Shown: positions 15,689-24,765, numbered from the stretch's first letter. The stretch: 64,000 nt of DNA from Bacteroides luhongzhouii (GCF_009193295.2 NZ_CP059973.1:3782001-3846000); one strand, 5' to 3'. A program made the numbers and translations. The notes: generated by a model from the sequence alone, not told the origin.

Positions 15689-15814
15689 GATGGATGATGC
15701 TTATAATTGAATGGATGATGCTTATGGTTGAATAAATGATGCTTGATAGCTGAACAAATTATCATTATAGCAAAACAAATTATCATTATAGCTAATTTAA
15801 TTATCATTATAGCT
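15689..15814. repeat. Degenerate tandem array, six units of about 21 bp
   Basis: Three units carry ATGATGCTTA or close variants (15689-15753). Three more carry AATTATCATTATAGC (15754-15814) and are nearly identical to each other. It lies in the 322-bp gap between the convergent-side end of fcl and the acyl-CoA ligase start. No frame here is convincing. Confidence 0.65.
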
Positions 15815-15861
15815 AAAAAAAATATGCTATTAGCAAAAATAATTCAGCTAATAGCATATTT
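15813..15861 (-). terminator. Terminator of the gmd-fcl operon
   Basis: A perfect 15-bp stem (15820-15834 with 15847-15861), followed on the minus strand by seven T. It lies 17 bp after the fcl stop codon. Confidence 0.85.
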
Positions 15862-15877
15862 ACAGTAACTTCATTTC

Positions 15878-16948
15878 TTATTTCAAGTACCATTCGTACA
15901 TTCTCTGTACGCCTTCCTCGATTTCAATTTTGTGGTGCCAGCCCAGTGCATGCAGTTTTGAAGGATCGGTTAGCTTGCGCATTGTGCCGTCCGGTTTGCT
16001 GCTGTCGAAGGTCAGTTTACCTTGATAACCTACTGTTTCAACGATCCGTTCAGCCAGTTGACGGATGGTGATTTCCTTGCCGGTTCCGATGTTGATGTGG
16101 CAGTTGCGGATATCCTTGCTACCTTCTTTATAGGTATCTTTGAAGTCCACATGCTCCATAACGAAGACACTGGCATCCGCCATTTCTTCGCTCCAGAGGA
16201 ATTCGCGGAGAGGAGTCCCCGTACCCCAAAGAGTGACTTCTGTTTCGCTGATTCCGTATTTTTTCAGAATAGCCAGAATGTCCTCTTTCGAGCTGTCGCC
16301 GTTGACGCCTTCCACCGGACGCAGGTTCATATCCTTGCGTACAGCTTCCCAGTTTCCTTCTTTCAGACAGTGTGCCAAATGAATCTTGCGAATCATGGCA
16401 GGCAATACATGGCTGCGTTCCAAATCGAAATTATCATTCGGTCCGTAAAGGTTTGTCGGCATCACGGCGATGTAGTTCGTTCCATATTGCAGGTTGAAGC
16501 TCTCGCACATTTTCAGTCCGGCAATTTTAGCGATCGCATACGGCTCGTTGGTATATTCCAACGGTGAAGTCAGCAATACATCCTCCTTCATCGGCTGTTC
16601 GGCATCGCGTGGATAAATACACGTACTACCGAGGAAGAGCAACTTTTTCACGTTGTGACGGAAACTCTCTCCGATGATATTCTGTTGAATTTGCAGATTC
16701 TTATATATAAAGTCGGCACGGTAGATGCTGTTCGCCATGATACCACCTACAAAGGCAGCGGCAAGGAATACATATTCCGGTTGTTCTTCATCGAAGAATT
16801 TACGGACCGCCATGCCATCCAGCAGGTCAAGTTCTTTGTGTGTGCGGCCTATCAGATTTGTATATCCTTTATCCTGCAAATTCTTCCAGATAGCAGATCC
16901 CACAAGTCCGCGGTGTCCTGCTACATATATCTTTGCATTCTTTTCCAT
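15878..16948 (-). CDS. fcl: GDP-L-fucose synthase
   Basis: 356 residues. The second enzyme of GDP-L-fucose synthesis: it epimerises and reduces GDP-4-keto-6-deoxymannose using NADPH. It shows the Rossmann motif GHRGLVGSAIW at residues 11-21 and the SDR catalytic pair in EPYAIAKIAG (Tyr, Lys), with the conserved LGSTCIYP and NLYGPNDNFD. The length is somewhat above the E. coli enzyme (321 aa), as is common in Bacteroides. It follows gmd in the same direction with a 100-bp gap that holds an inverted repeat. GDP-fucose feeds capsule and O-glycan synthesis in this genus. Confidence 0.93.
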   Translation of the reverse strand: MEKNAKIYVAGHRGLVGSAIWKNLQDKGYTNLIGRTHKELDLLDGMAVRKFFDEEQPEYVFLAAAFVGGIMANSIYRADFIYKNLQIQQNIIGESFRHNVKKLLFLGSTCIYPRDAEQPMKEDVLLTSPLEYTNEPYAIAKIAGLKMCESFNLQYGTNYIAVMPTNLYGPNDNFDLERSHVLPAMIRKIHLAHCLKEGNWEAVRKDMNLRPVEGVNGDSSKEDILAILKKYGISETEVTLWGTGTPLREFLWSEEMADASVFVMEHVDFKDTYKEGSKDIRNCHINIGTGKEITIRQLAERIVETVGYQGKLTFDSSKPDGTMRKLTDPSKLHALGWHHKIEIEEGVQRMYEWYLK

Positions 16949-16963
16949 TCTATCTTTTATTAG

Positions 16964-17037
16964 TTCACCACAGAAGAAACGGAGGGCACAGAGGAAAAAA
17001 TAAAAACCTCCGTGTCCTCTGCGTCCTTTGTGGTGAA
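16964..17037. repeat. Imperfect inverted repeat in the gmd-fcl spacer
   Basis: Two 31-bp arms (16964-16994 and 17007-17037) are copies of one sequence in opposite orientation, starting TTCACCACA. About six mismatches separate them. The arms closely resemble a CACAGAGGACACGGAGG-type sequence I remember as widely dispersed in bacterial genomes. It would form a large hairpin in the mRNA between the two genes. Confidence 0.65.
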
Positions 17038-17048
17038 ATGAAATTCAT

Positions 17049-18119
17049 TTAATGTTTGGTAGCAATCATTCGCTTCACTTTTTCCATATCGTGGCGAACC
17101 ATGATACTTACCAGTTCTTCGAATGATGTTTTGCATGGATTCCATCCCAACAATGTTTTTGCTTTAGTCGGATCACCCAGCAGTTGTTCCACCTCTGACG
17201 GACGGAAATATTTAGGATCAACCTCTACCAAAGACTTTCCGGTAGCTACGTCGATACCTTTTTCATTCACGCCTTCGCCTTCCCAACGAAGTTCGATGCC
17301 TGCTTCCTTGAATGCCAGCGTTGCGAATTCGCGCACTGTGTGCATTTCTCCAGTGGCAATTACGAAATCTTCGGGAACGTCATGTTGCAGGATCAGCCAC
17401 ATACATTCGATGTAATCCTTGGCATATCCCCAGTCGCGACGTGCATCCAGATTACCCAGATACAGTTTGTCCTGTTCGCCCTGTGCGATACGTGCGGCAG
17501 CAAGCGAAATTTTACGGGTAACGAATGTCTCGCCACGGCGTTCACTCTCGTGATTGAACAAGATTCCGTTTACGGCAAACATACCATAGCTTTCGCGGTA
17601 GTTTTTAGTAATCCAGAAACCATATTGTTTGGCTACCCCATACGGAGAACGGGGATAGAATGGAGTTGTCTCTTTTTGTGGAACTTCCTGCACCTTACCG
17701 AACAATTCGGAAGTAGAAGCCTGATAGATGCGGGTTTTCTTTTCCAGTCCCAGGATGCGTACAGCTTCGAGCATACGCAACGTACCGATAGCATCCGCTT
17801 CGGCCGTGTATTCCGGAACGTCGAATGAAACTTTCACGTGGCTTTGAGCTGCGAGGTTGTAGATTTCATCCGGTTGCACCTGTTGAATAATACGAATTAA
17901 CGAACTAGAATCTGTCATATCCCCATAATGCAGATTGATCGTACGTTTCTGTTTCATGTCGCGCACCCACTCGTCAAAATACAAATGTTCAATACGTCCT
18001 GTATTGAACGAAGAAGAACGACGGAGTATACCGTGTACTTCGTAACCTTTTTGCAATAGAAATTCGGCAAGATAAGAACCATCCTGCCCGGTGATGCCTG
18101 AAATTAGGGCTTTTTTCAT
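17049..18119 (-). CDS. gmd: GDP-mannose 4,6-dehydratase
   Basis: 356 residues, within the usual length. It converts GDP-D-mannose to GDP-4-keto-6-deoxy-D-mannose, the first step to GDP-L-fucose. It shows the NAD(P)-binding motif [14 protein letters not shown] at residues 8-21, the catalytic [11 protein letters not shown] and the SDR Tyr-Lys pair in [11 protein letters not shown], followed by [15 protein letters not shown], which is highly typical of Gmd. It is the first gene of the gmd-fcl operon. A weak promoter (GACATTTG at 18154-18161, minus) lies 35 bp upstream. Confidence 0.95.
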   Translation of the reverse strand: MKKALISGITGQDGSYLAEFLLQKGYEVHGILRRSSSFNTGRIEHLYFDEWVRDMKQKRTINLHYGDMTDSSSLIRIIQQVQPDEIYNLAAQSHVKVSFDVPEYTAEADAIGTLRMLEAVRILGLEKKTRIYQASTSELFGKVQEVPQKETTPFYPRSPYGVAKQYGFWITKNYRESYGMFAVNGILFNHESERRGETFVTRKISLAAARIAQGEQDKLYLGNLDARRDWGYAKDYIECMWLILQHDVPEDFVIATGEMHTVREFATLAFKEAGIELRWEGEGVNEKGIDVATGKSLVEVDPKYFRPSEVEQLLGDPTKAKTLLGWNPCKTSFEELVSIMVRHDMEKVKRMIATKH

Positions 18120-18153
18120 ACGCTATTATTTAATATAATTGAAAATGTGGGTG

Positions 18154-18161
18154 CAAATGTC
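18154..18161 (-). promoter_or_regulatory. Probable -7 box of gmd-fcl
   Basis: GACATTTG on the minus strand (one base off TAnnTTTG), with TTGG 19 bp further upstream. Weaker than other promoters in the window. Confidence 0.4.
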
Positions 18162-18212
18162 GGCATTTTTTGTGAGCCAGCCAAGCTACTACTCAATTAT
18201 TTTTCAGCACAG

Positions 18213-19382
18213 TCATTCAGCATGGTTTTTTCTCATTATTTTGTCGATAATCAAAGCGATAGCTCCGTCTCCTGTCACGTTGCAAGCTGTGCCGAAACTG
18301 TCCATTGCGATGTAAAGCGCAATCATCAAAGCCTGTGCCGATTCGTCGAAGCCGAGCATGGATTGAAGAATTCCCAGAGAGGCCATGATAGCTCCGCCCG
18401 GAACTCCCGGAGCGGCTACCATTGTGATGCCCAGCATAAAGATAAATCCGGCAAACAATGGGAAGTCGAACGGCATTCCCTGCATCATCATCAATGCCAG
18501 TGCGCAGGCTACGATTTTCAGTGTGCTGCCCGACAGATGAATGGTGGCGCAGAGCGGAATCACGAAACCGGCCACTTCGGCAGATACCCCGTTCTTTTTG
18601 CTCTGTTCCAGCGTTACGGGAATGGTGGCTGCCGAAGATTGTGTGCCCAATGCCGTGAAGTAAGCCGGCAGCATTTTGCTAAGTAATTTAAACGGGTTTT
18701 TATGTACAAACAGTGCCGCGATGGAATACTGAAAAACCAACAGGAAGATATGAAGAACAAAGATGACTCCGATAATTTTAATAAACACCATCAGGATGGA
18801 ATATACTTGTCCCGAATGTGTCATGTTGAGGAATATGCCAAAGATATATAGCGGCAGCAAAGGCAGAATGACTGCGCTAATCATTCGTACGATAATTTCC
18901 TGAAAATCCCGTGCCACGTTTTTCAATGCGTTGCTGTTCAGTGACGCCAGTCCCAAGCCCAAGGTGAAAGCCAGTACCAAGGCCGTCATTACGTTCATCA
19001 GCGGTGGGATGGAGACGGAGAAGTAGGGGAGGATGCCTTGTGCTTCGCTCACTTCTTCAAGCGGTGCTCCCGGTTCGATGAGTGACGGAAACACGGTGAT
19101 TCCTGTGAAGTAGGAGAGGAATCCCGAAAACAGGGTGGCGAAATAAGCAATCAGAGCCGTCACGAGCAACATTTTTCCTGCACCTTTTCCGATGTCGGCA
19201 ATAGCCACCGTCACCAGTCCGACGATAATCAGTGGGATAGAGAAATTGAGAAACTCACTGAAAATGCCATTGAAAGTAACGAATATTCGTACTAGCGGAG
19301 CCGGGAAAAAAGTACCGATGGCAATGCCCAAAATGATGGCAATAACGATGCGTGCCAACAAACCGATTTTGATCTTCTTCAT
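18213..19382 (-). CDS. Dicarboxylate/amino acid:cation symporter (DAACS family)
   Basis: 389 residues with about eight membrane segments and two re-entrant loops. The family signatures are visible: the serine-rich loop LGTQSSAATIPVTLEQ near residue 243, then VIPLCATIHLSGSTLK, and in the last third MDSFGTACNVTGDGAIALI near residue 363, the substrate- and sodium-binding region. These transporters take up glutamate, aspartate, serine/threonine or C4-dicarboxylates with Na+ or H+. The substrate cannot be fixed here. It is a single gene, divergent from gnd and 94 bp downstream of gmd's upstream region on the same strand as gmd. Confidence 0.9.
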   Translation of the reverse strand: MKKIKIGLLARIVIAIILGIAIGTFFPAPLVRIFVTFNGIFSEFLNFSIPLIIVGLVTVAIADIGKGAGKMLLVTALIAYFATLFSGFLSYFTGITVFPSLIEPGAPLEEVSEAQGILPYFSVSIPPLMNVMTALVLAFTLGLGLASLNSNALKNVARDFQEIIVRMISAVILPLLPLYIFGIFLNMTHSGQVYSILMVFIKIIGVIFVLHIFLLVFQYSIAALFVHKNPFKLLSKMLPAYFTALGTQSSAATIPVTLEQSKKNGVSAEVAGFVIPLCATIHLSGSTLKIVACALALMMMQGMPFDFPLFAGFIFMLGITMVAAPGVPGGAIMASLGILQSMLGFDESAQALMIALYIAMDSFGTACNVTGDGAIALIIDKIMRKNHAE

Positions 19383-19491
19383 CCTTGATTTTATTTGTAG
19401 ACCACAAAAATAATATTTTAATCTAAAATATTGCGAACAAATGTCCTTTTCAACTGTTACTAAGATAACGAATATTCAAAATATACAAGTT

Positions 19492-20967
19492 ATGGCAAAT
19501 CAGAATAAAACAGATATCGGACTTATCGGCTTGGCTGTGATGGGCGAGAATCTTGCTTTAAACATGGAGAGTAAGGGGTGGCACGTATCGGTTTATAACC
19601 GTACAGTTCCCGGAGTAGAGGAAGGAGTGGTAGAGCGCTTCATGAATGGCCGCGCAAAAGGTAAAAACGTCGAAGGATTCACAGATATAAAAGCATTTGT
19701 AGATTCGATAGCTATTCCCCGTAAGATAATGATGATGGTTCGTGCCGGAAGTCCGGTTGACGAACTGATGGATCAGCTTTTCCCGTTGCTTTCACCGGGA
19801 GACATTCTTATTGATGGTGGTAACTCCAATTACGAAGATACCAACCGCCGCGTCAAACTGGCGGAGTCGAAAGGATTTCTTTTCGTTGGTAGCGGAGTGT
19901 CCGGCGGTGAGGAAGGAGCCTTGAATGGAGCTTCTATCATGCCCGGCGGTTCGGAGAAAGCATGGCCGGAAGTGAAACCGATCCTTCAAAGCATTGCGGC
20001 AAAAGCACCGGACGGCACTCCCTGTTGTCAATGGGTGGGGCCTGCCGGATCGGGTCATTTTGTGAAGATGATCCACAACGGTATCGAATATGGTGATATG
20101 CAATTGATTGCCGAAGCCTATTGGGTGATGAAAAAGTTGTTGGATCTGACCAATGAGGAAATGGCTGATGTCTTTGCCCGTTGGAACGAAGGTAAACTGC
20201 GCAGCTATCTGATCGAAATCACCGCCAACATTCTGCGGCATAAAGACAAATCCGGAGGTTATCTTATTGATAAAATCCTGGATGCGGCCGGACAGAAAGG
20301 AACCGGCAAATGGTCGGTCATCAACGCTATGGAGCTCGGTATGCCGTTAGGACTGATTGCCACAGCGGTATTCGAACGAAGTCTTTCTGCGCAGAAAGAC
20401 TTGCGTCATCTGGCTTCCAGACAATATCAGTGTCAACATACACAACCTATATATAATAAGGTGGAACTCGTAAAGAATATATTTTCTGCTCTTTATGCTT
20501 CCAAACTCGTCTCTTATGCCCAAGGATTCGCCGTGTTGCAACGTGCTTCCGACGCTTTCGACTGGCATCTCGACCTGGCTTCCATTGCCCGTATGTGGCG
20601 TGGGGGATGCATCATCCGCAGTATATTCCTGAACGATATTGCTGCCGCCTTCGAAGCCACCGACAAGCCTAAACACTTGTTGTTGGCTCCTTATTTTAAA
20701 GAAGAAATGAAAACGTTGCTTCCCGGATGGAAAAGTCTGGTAGCGGAAGCCATGAAAGAAGAACTTCCTGTTCCTGCTTTCTCTTCTGCCCTGAACTACT
20801 TCTATTCGCTCACGTCTGCCGATCTGCCCGCCAACCTTGTGCAGGCACAACGCGATTATTTCGGCGCGCACACTTTCGAGCGCAAAGACGAGTTGCGTGG
20901 ACAGTTCTTCCACGAGAACTGGACAGGTCACGGAGGAGATACGAAATCGGGTACATATAATGTTTAA
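19492..20967 (+). CDS. gnd: 6-phosphogluconate dehydrogenase (decarboxylating)
   Basis: 491 residues from the ATG at 19492 (MANQNKTDIGLIGLAVMGEN). An ATG at 19441 would add 17 residues unlike other Gnd proteins. It shows the coenzyme motif GLAVMGENLALN at the N-terminus, GSGVSGGEEGA near residue 128 and the catalytic HNGIEYGDMQLIAEAY region. It oxidises 6-phosphogluconate to ribulose 5-phosphate and CO2 with NADP+. It is the first gene of gnd-zwf-pgl, the whole oxidative pentose phosphate pathway in one run. The 148-bp spacer to zwf is highly structured. Confidence 0.95.
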   Translation: MANQNKTDIGLIGLAVMGENLALNMESKGWHVSVYNRTVPGVEEGVVERFMNGRAKGKNVEGFTDIKAFVDSIAIPRKIMMMVRAGSPVDELMDQLFPLLSPGDILIDGGNSNYEDTNRRVKLAESKGFLFVGSGVSGGEEGALNGASIMPGGSEKAWPEVKPILQSIAAKAPDGTPCCQWVGPAGSGHFVKMIHNGIEYGDMQLIAEAYWVMKKLLDLTNEEMADVFARWNEGKLRSYLIEITANILRHKDKSGGYLIDKILDAAGQKGTGKWSVINAMELGMPLGLIATAVFERSLSAQKDLRHLASRQYQCQHTQPIYNKVELVKNIFSALYASKLVSYAQGFAVLQRASDAFDWHLDLASIARMWRGGCIIRSIFLNDIAAAFEATDKPKHLLLAPYFKEEMKTLLPGWKSLVAEAMKEELPVPAFSSALNYFYSLTSADLPANLVQAQRDYFGAHTFERKDELRGQFFHENWTGHGGDTKSGTYNV

Positions 20968-20983
20968 ATAGAAAACAGCTTTG

Positions 20984-21078
20984 AAATGATAAATGGGAAT
21001 TTTTTAGGCACGTGCCTAAAATGAGAACATCCCGCAGGGAAACCTTGCTCCAGCGCTACGCTGGTAAATTTATCATTT
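20984..21078 (+). repeat. Structured spacer between gnd and zwf (nested hairpins)
   Basis: An outer stem pairs AAATGATAAAT (20984-20994) with ATTTATCATTT (21068-21078). It encloses a 20-bp perfect palindrome centred on GGCACGTGCC (21002-21021), a small CCC-GCA-GGG hairpin (21031-21039) and a perfect CCAGCG-CTA-CGCTGG hairpin (21050-21064). This would fold as a multi-branched RNA. It could be a mobile palindromic element or an RNA-processing site setting gnd:zwf ratios. Confidence 0.6.
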
Positions 21079-21115
21079 ACCATCTCAAAACAGAAATTAA
21101 AACAACTCTTGAAAA

Positions 21116-22612
21116 ATGGATAACTTTGCAATGATAATCTTCGGTGCGTCGGGTGATCTGACCAAGCGTAAGCTGATGCCCGCTCTTTACTCCCTCTACC
21201 GTGAAAAGCGGTTGACCGGAGAGTACTCTATATTGGGTATCGGGCGTACGGTCTACTCTGACGATAACTACCGTTCCTATATATTAGAAGAACTGCAACA
21301 GTTCGTAAAGTCCGAAGAACAGGACACAGCTTTGATGGCTTCGTTTGTCTCCCATCTCTACTATTTACCGATGGATCCGGCAAAAGAAGAAGGTTACCCG
21401 CAACTCCGCCAACGTCTGGTCGACTTGACCGGCGAGGTAGACCCGGACAATCTGTTGTTTTACCTGGCCACTCCGCCGTCGCTGTACGGAGTAGTGCCCT
21501 TGTACCTGAAAGCTGCCGGACTCAACACCCCTCATTCACGTATCATCGTCGAGAAACCTTTCGGTTATGATCTTGAATCGGCACGTGAACTGAATAAAAC
21601 GTATGCCTCTGTTTTCAATGAGCATCAAATTTACCGTATCGACCATTTTCTCGGTAAGGAAACGGCCCAGAATGTACTGGCTTTCCGTTTTGCCAACGGT
21701 ATCTTCGAACCTCTCTGGAACCGTAACTATATCGACTACGTAGAAATCACAGCCGTAGAAAATCTGGGCATCGAGCAACGTGGAGGATTCTATGAAACGG
21801 CAGGTGCGCTGCGGGACATGGTGCAGAATCACCTGATACAGCTCGTAGCCCTTACGGCTATGGAACCGCCCGCTGTTTTCAATGCCGACAATTTCCGTAA
21901 CGAAGTGGTGAAAGTCTACGAATCTCTCACCCCGTTGAATGAAGTGGATTTGAATGAACATATCGTTCGTGGACAATATACAGCCTCCGGCAATAAAAAA
22001 GGATACCGTGAAGAAAAAGGAGTAGCTCCCGATTCGCGCACGGATACTTATATTGCCATGAAACTGGGCATTAGCAACTGGCGCTGGAGTGGCGTTCCGT
22101 TCTACATTCGTACAGGTAAACAAATGCCGACGAAAGTAACGGAAATCGTCGTTCATTTCCGTGAGACACCTCATCAGATGTTTCATTGTGCCGGTGGCAA
22201 CTGTCCGCGGGCTAATAAATTGATTCTTCGTTTGCAACCGAATGAAGGAATAGTGCTCAAAATCGGAATGAAAGTCCCCGGTGCAGGTTTTGAAGTGCGC
22301 CAGGTGACGATGGATTTCAGTTACGCGCAGTTGGGCGGCGTACCCAGTGGAGACGCTTATGCCCGTCTGATAGACGACTGCATCCAGGGCGATCCGACTT
22401 TATTTACTCGAAGTGACGCAGTAGAAGCCTCATGGAAGTTTTTCGATCCGGTACTCCGCTATTGGAAAGACAACCCCGACGCACCTCTCTACGGTTATCC
22501 CGCAGGTACGTGGGGACCTCTGGAAAGCGAAGCAATGATGCACGAACACGGGGCCGACTGGACGAATCCTTGTAAGAATTTGACGAATACAGATCAATAT
22601 TGTGAATTATGA
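21116..22612 (+). CDS. zwf: Glucose-6-phosphate 1-dehydrogenase
   Basis: 498 residues, normal length. It oxidises glucose 6-phosphate to 6-phosphogluconolactone with NADP+. It shows the nucleotide-binding motif FGASGDLTKRKLMPALY near the N-terminus and the active-site peptide RIDHFLGKE near residue 176, which is almost invariant in this family, plus EKPFGYDLESA. The stop codon overlaps the pgl start by 4 bp (ATGA), so the lactonase is translationally coupled, as expected for a labile product that must be hydrolysed at once. Confidence 0.97.
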   Translation: MDNFAMIIFGASGDLTKRKLMPALYSLYREKRLTGEYSILGIGRTVYSDDNYRSYILEELQQFVKSEEQDTALMASFVSHLYYLPMDPAKEEGYPQLRQRLVDLTGEVDPDNLLFYLATPPSLYGVVPLYLKAAGLNTPHSRIIVEKPFGYDLESARELNKTYASVFNEHQIYRIDHFLGKETAQNVLAFRFANGIFEPLWNRNYIDYVEITAVENLGIEQRGGFYETAGALRDMVQNHLIQLVALTAMEPPAVFNADNFRNEVVKVYESLTPLNEVDLNEHIVRGQYTASGNKKGYREEKGVAPDSRTDTYIAMKLGISNWRWSGVPFYIRTGKQMPTKVTEIVVHFRETPHQMFHCAGGNCPRANKLILRLQPNEGIVLKIGMKVPGAGFEVRQVTMDFSYAQLGGVPSGDAYARLIDDCIQGDPTLFTRSDAVEASWKFFDPVLRYWKDNPDAPLYGYPAGTWGPLESEAMMHEHGADWTNPCKNLTNTDQYCEL

Positions 22613-23340
22613 AACTATCAGTTTTTCCCTCATCTATTGAAACTTCACGAACATTGATACTCCGCTTGGTGGAAATCATGAATGAAGAGCCGGACAGAGT
22701 GTTCAATATCGCAGTCAGCGGTGGTAACACACCTGCTCTGATGTTCGATTTATGGGCGAATGAATATATGGAAATTACCCCGTGGGACCGTATGCGGATT
22801 TACTGGGTAGATGAACGCTGTGTGCCTCCCGATAATTCGGACAGTAATTACGGAATGATGCGCAACCTCCTTTTGGGGTTGACTCCCATTCTGTATGAAA
22901 ATGTATTCCGTATTCGTGGAGAGGCGAAGCCTGCGAAAGAAGCGGTTCGCTATTCAGAGTTAGTCCGGCAGCAAGTGCCGCTGAAGCGTGGCTGGCCCGA
23001 ATTCGATATTGTACTGCTGGGAGCCGGAGACGACGGACACACGTCTTCCATCTTTCCCGGACAAGAAGATTTGCTGACTTCAAACTCTATTTATGTAGTC
23101 AGTGCGCATCCTCGTAACGGGCAGAAGCGTATTGCAATGACGGGATACCCCATTCTGAATGCCCGCTATGTCATTTTCCTGATTATCGGAAAAAATAAAG
23201 CCGATGTAGTAGAAGAAATCTACCATTCGGGAGACACTGGGCCCGCAGCCTATATAGCTCATCATGCGCAGAATGTAGAGCTGTTTGTGGATAAAGCGGC
23301 TGCCACATACATTGACGATAGTAATAAAAAGATGAACTAA
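22609..23340 (+). CDS. pgl: 6-phosphogluconolactonase (SOL/DevB type)
   Basis: 243 residues. It hydrolyses 6-phosphogluconolactone to 6-phosphogluconate, linking zwf and gnd products. Family features are VSGGNTPALMFDLW (phosphate-binding region, near residue 38), WVDERCVPPDNSDSNYGM and LLGAGDDGHTSSIFPG near residue 143, which holds the catalytic His. It overlaps zwf by 4 bp. The Dyp peroxidase gene starts 40 bp later and may be in the same transcript. Confidence 0.95.
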   Translation: MKLSVFPSSIETSRTLILRLVEIMNEEPDRVFNIAVSGGNTPALMFDLWANEYMEITPWDRMRIYWVDERCVPPDNSDSNYGMMRNLLLGLTPILYENVFRIRGEAKPAKEAVRYSELVRQQVPLKRGWPEFDIVLLGAGDDGHTSSIFPGQEDLLTSNSIYVVSAHPRNGQKRIAMTGYPILNARYVIFLIIGKNKADVVEEIYHSGDTGPAAYIAHHAQNVELFVDKAAATYIDDSNKKMN

Positions 23341-23380
23341 AACGGTTTCGTTGACGAAACTAACAGAAAAAAAGAAAAAT

Positions 23381-24331
23381 ATGAATCCTTATCAAAATTC
23401 ATTTGGAGGTAATATCCCGCAGGACGTAGCCGGGAAACAAGGTGAAAATGTCATTTTTATTGTTTATACTCTAAAAGATACTCCCGAAACTCTTGATAAA
23501 GTGAAAGATGTATGTGCTAATTTCTCGGCCATGATTCGCAGTATGCGCAATCGTTTCCCCGAACTGATGTTCAGTTGCACGATGGGCTTTGGCGCCGATG
23601 CCTGGAGCCGTCTTTTCCCGGAAAAGGGGAAGCCTAAAGAACTGAACACTTTCGAAGAGATAAAAGGCGGAAAGCACACGGCAGTCTCTACTCCGGGCGA
23701 CATCTTGTTTCATATCCGTGCAAAACAGATGGGATTGTGTTTTGAGTTTGCTTCCATCATTGACGAGAAGCTCCAAGGCGTAGTTGAACCTGTCGATGAA
23801 ACTCACGGTTTCAGGTATATGGACGGCAAGGCCATTATCGGCTTTGTAGACGGAACAGAGAATCCGGCAGTTGATGAGAATCCTTATCATTTTGCGGTGG
23901 TAGGAGAGGAGGATGCTGATTTTGCAGGAGGAAGTTATGTTTTTGTCCAGAAGTACATTCACGATATGGTTGCGTGGAACGCTCTGCCTGTGGAAGAACA
24001 GGAGAAAGTGATCGGGCGTCGTAAGTTTAACGATGTCGAACTGTCTGATGAGGAGAAACCTCAAAATGCGCATAATGCCGTCACCAATATTGGTGATGAC
24101 CTGAAAATTGTGCGTGCCAACATGCCGTTTGCCAATACATCTAAGGGAGAATATGGCACATACTTCATCGGTTATGCAAGTACGTTCAGTACGACCCGGC
24201 AGATGTTGGAAAGTATGTTCATCGGCAATCCGGTAGGAAATACCGACCGTTTGCTTGACTTCAGCACAGCCGTAACAGGAACGCTTTTCTTTGCTCCTTC
24301 CTACGATTTGCTGGGAGAATTGGGCGAATAA
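23381..24331 (+). CDS. Dyp-type heme peroxidase
   Basis: 316 residues from the ATG at 23381 (MNPYQNSFGGNIPQDVAGKQ); an upstream frame start at 23351 gives a lysine-rich extension that looks untranslated. It has the Dyp signature GxxDG in GFVDGTENP near residue 154, with the distal Asp, a candidate proximal heme His in NAHNAVTN near 225 and a distal-side Arg further on. There is no Tat or Sec signal, so it is cytoplasmic, like YfeX-type enzymes. A B. thetaiotaomicron Dyp peroxidase has a known crystal structure, as I recall. Reported roles in the family are peroxide reduction and porphyrin handling. It follows pgl closely. Confidence 0.9.
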   Translation: MNPYQNSFGGNIPQDVAGKQGENVIFIVYTLKDTPETLDKVKDVCANFSAMIRSMRNRFPELMFSCTMGFGADAWSRLFPEKGKPKELNTFEEIKGGKHTAVSTPGDILFHIRAKQMGLCFEFASIIDEKLQGVVEPVDETHGFRYMDGKAIIGFVDGTENPAVDENPYHFAVVGEEDADFAGGSYVFVQKYIHDMVAWNALPVEEQEKVIGRRKFNDVELSDEEKPQNAHNAVTNIGDDLKIVRANMPFANTSKGEYGTYFIGYASTFSTTRQMLESMFIGNPVGNTDRLLDFSTAVTGTLFFAPSYDLLGELGE

Positions 24332-24356
24332 AAAAAGAAAAATAAGAATAAAAGAT

Positions 24357-24388
24357 TGGAGGAGGATTACACTTTGGTAATCTCCTCC
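24357..24388. terminator. Hairpin between the Dyp peroxidase gene and the 70-aa gene
   Basis: GGAGGA-GATTAC arms pair with one bulged base around ACTTTG (about 24357-24388). A-rich and T-rich flanks suit termination in both directions. It overlaps the last codons of the minus-strand 70-residue gene. Confidence 0.55.
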
Positions 24389-24579
24389 ACTATATATTGA
24401 TCTTTCACTCTCTTACAAGTACATACAAAGTATTCCGGATGTTTCAGGGCTCCTTCTAAAGTATCAGGAAGAATCATCTCTTTGGTACGTCTATCCATTG
24501 CCACTGTTGCATATAGAATACCCTCTTTTTCGCATCTCTCAATTAATGCATTTTTTAGTTCTTCTACGCTATATTCCAT
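24367..24579 (-). CDS. Small cytoplasmic protein of unknown function (70 aa)
   Basis: A 70-residue, soluble, mixed-charge protein with no signal or membrane segment. It has one amphipathic helix (SVEELKNALIERCEKEG) followed by strand-like segments (LYATVAMDRRTKEMI and FVCTCKRVKDQYIVEEITKV). Three cysteines include a CTC motif near the end. The clear -7 box TAACTTTG upstream (24598-24605, minus strand, approximate) and good codon use make it a real gene. I do not recognise a named family. Confidence 0.7.
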   Translation of the reverse strand: MEYSVEELKNALIERCEKEGILYATVAMDRRTKEMILPDTLEGALKHPEYFVCTCKRVKDQYIVEEITKV

Positions 24580-24652
24580 TTGTGTGAGACTTTATCGCTG
24601 CAAAGTTATGGAAAATATGTATATTTTGTGCAATAATATTCTTGTAATATAT

Positions 24653-24759
24653 AAAAATAGCTCCCTAGTTCGTCCGCCGACGAGGGAGCTATCAACACAA
24701 AAACTAAACTAGACTTAACTAAACTATTCTATTCTTGGAATTTCACAATCCCTTTCTGT
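24653..24759 (-). ncRNA. Candidate small RNA with its own promoter and terminator (about 107 nt)
   Basis: A perfect consensus promoter (24766-24796, minus) is followed by an AT-rich region with no frame. It ends in a strong terminator: a 10-bp stem (24657-24666 with 24683-24692), an inner CGTC/GACG stem, then five T. It lies between the LytTR regulator gene (ends 24843) and the 70-aa gene. The layout is the same as the candidate at 4835-4901. The start site is estimated from the -7 box. Confidence 0.6.
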
Positions 24760-24765
24760 TCTTTG

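Noticed and set aside
15547..15735. Plus-strand frame of 62 codons over the 21-bp array
   Set aside because: It starts inside the acyl-CoA ligase gene on the other strand and is made of repeat units.
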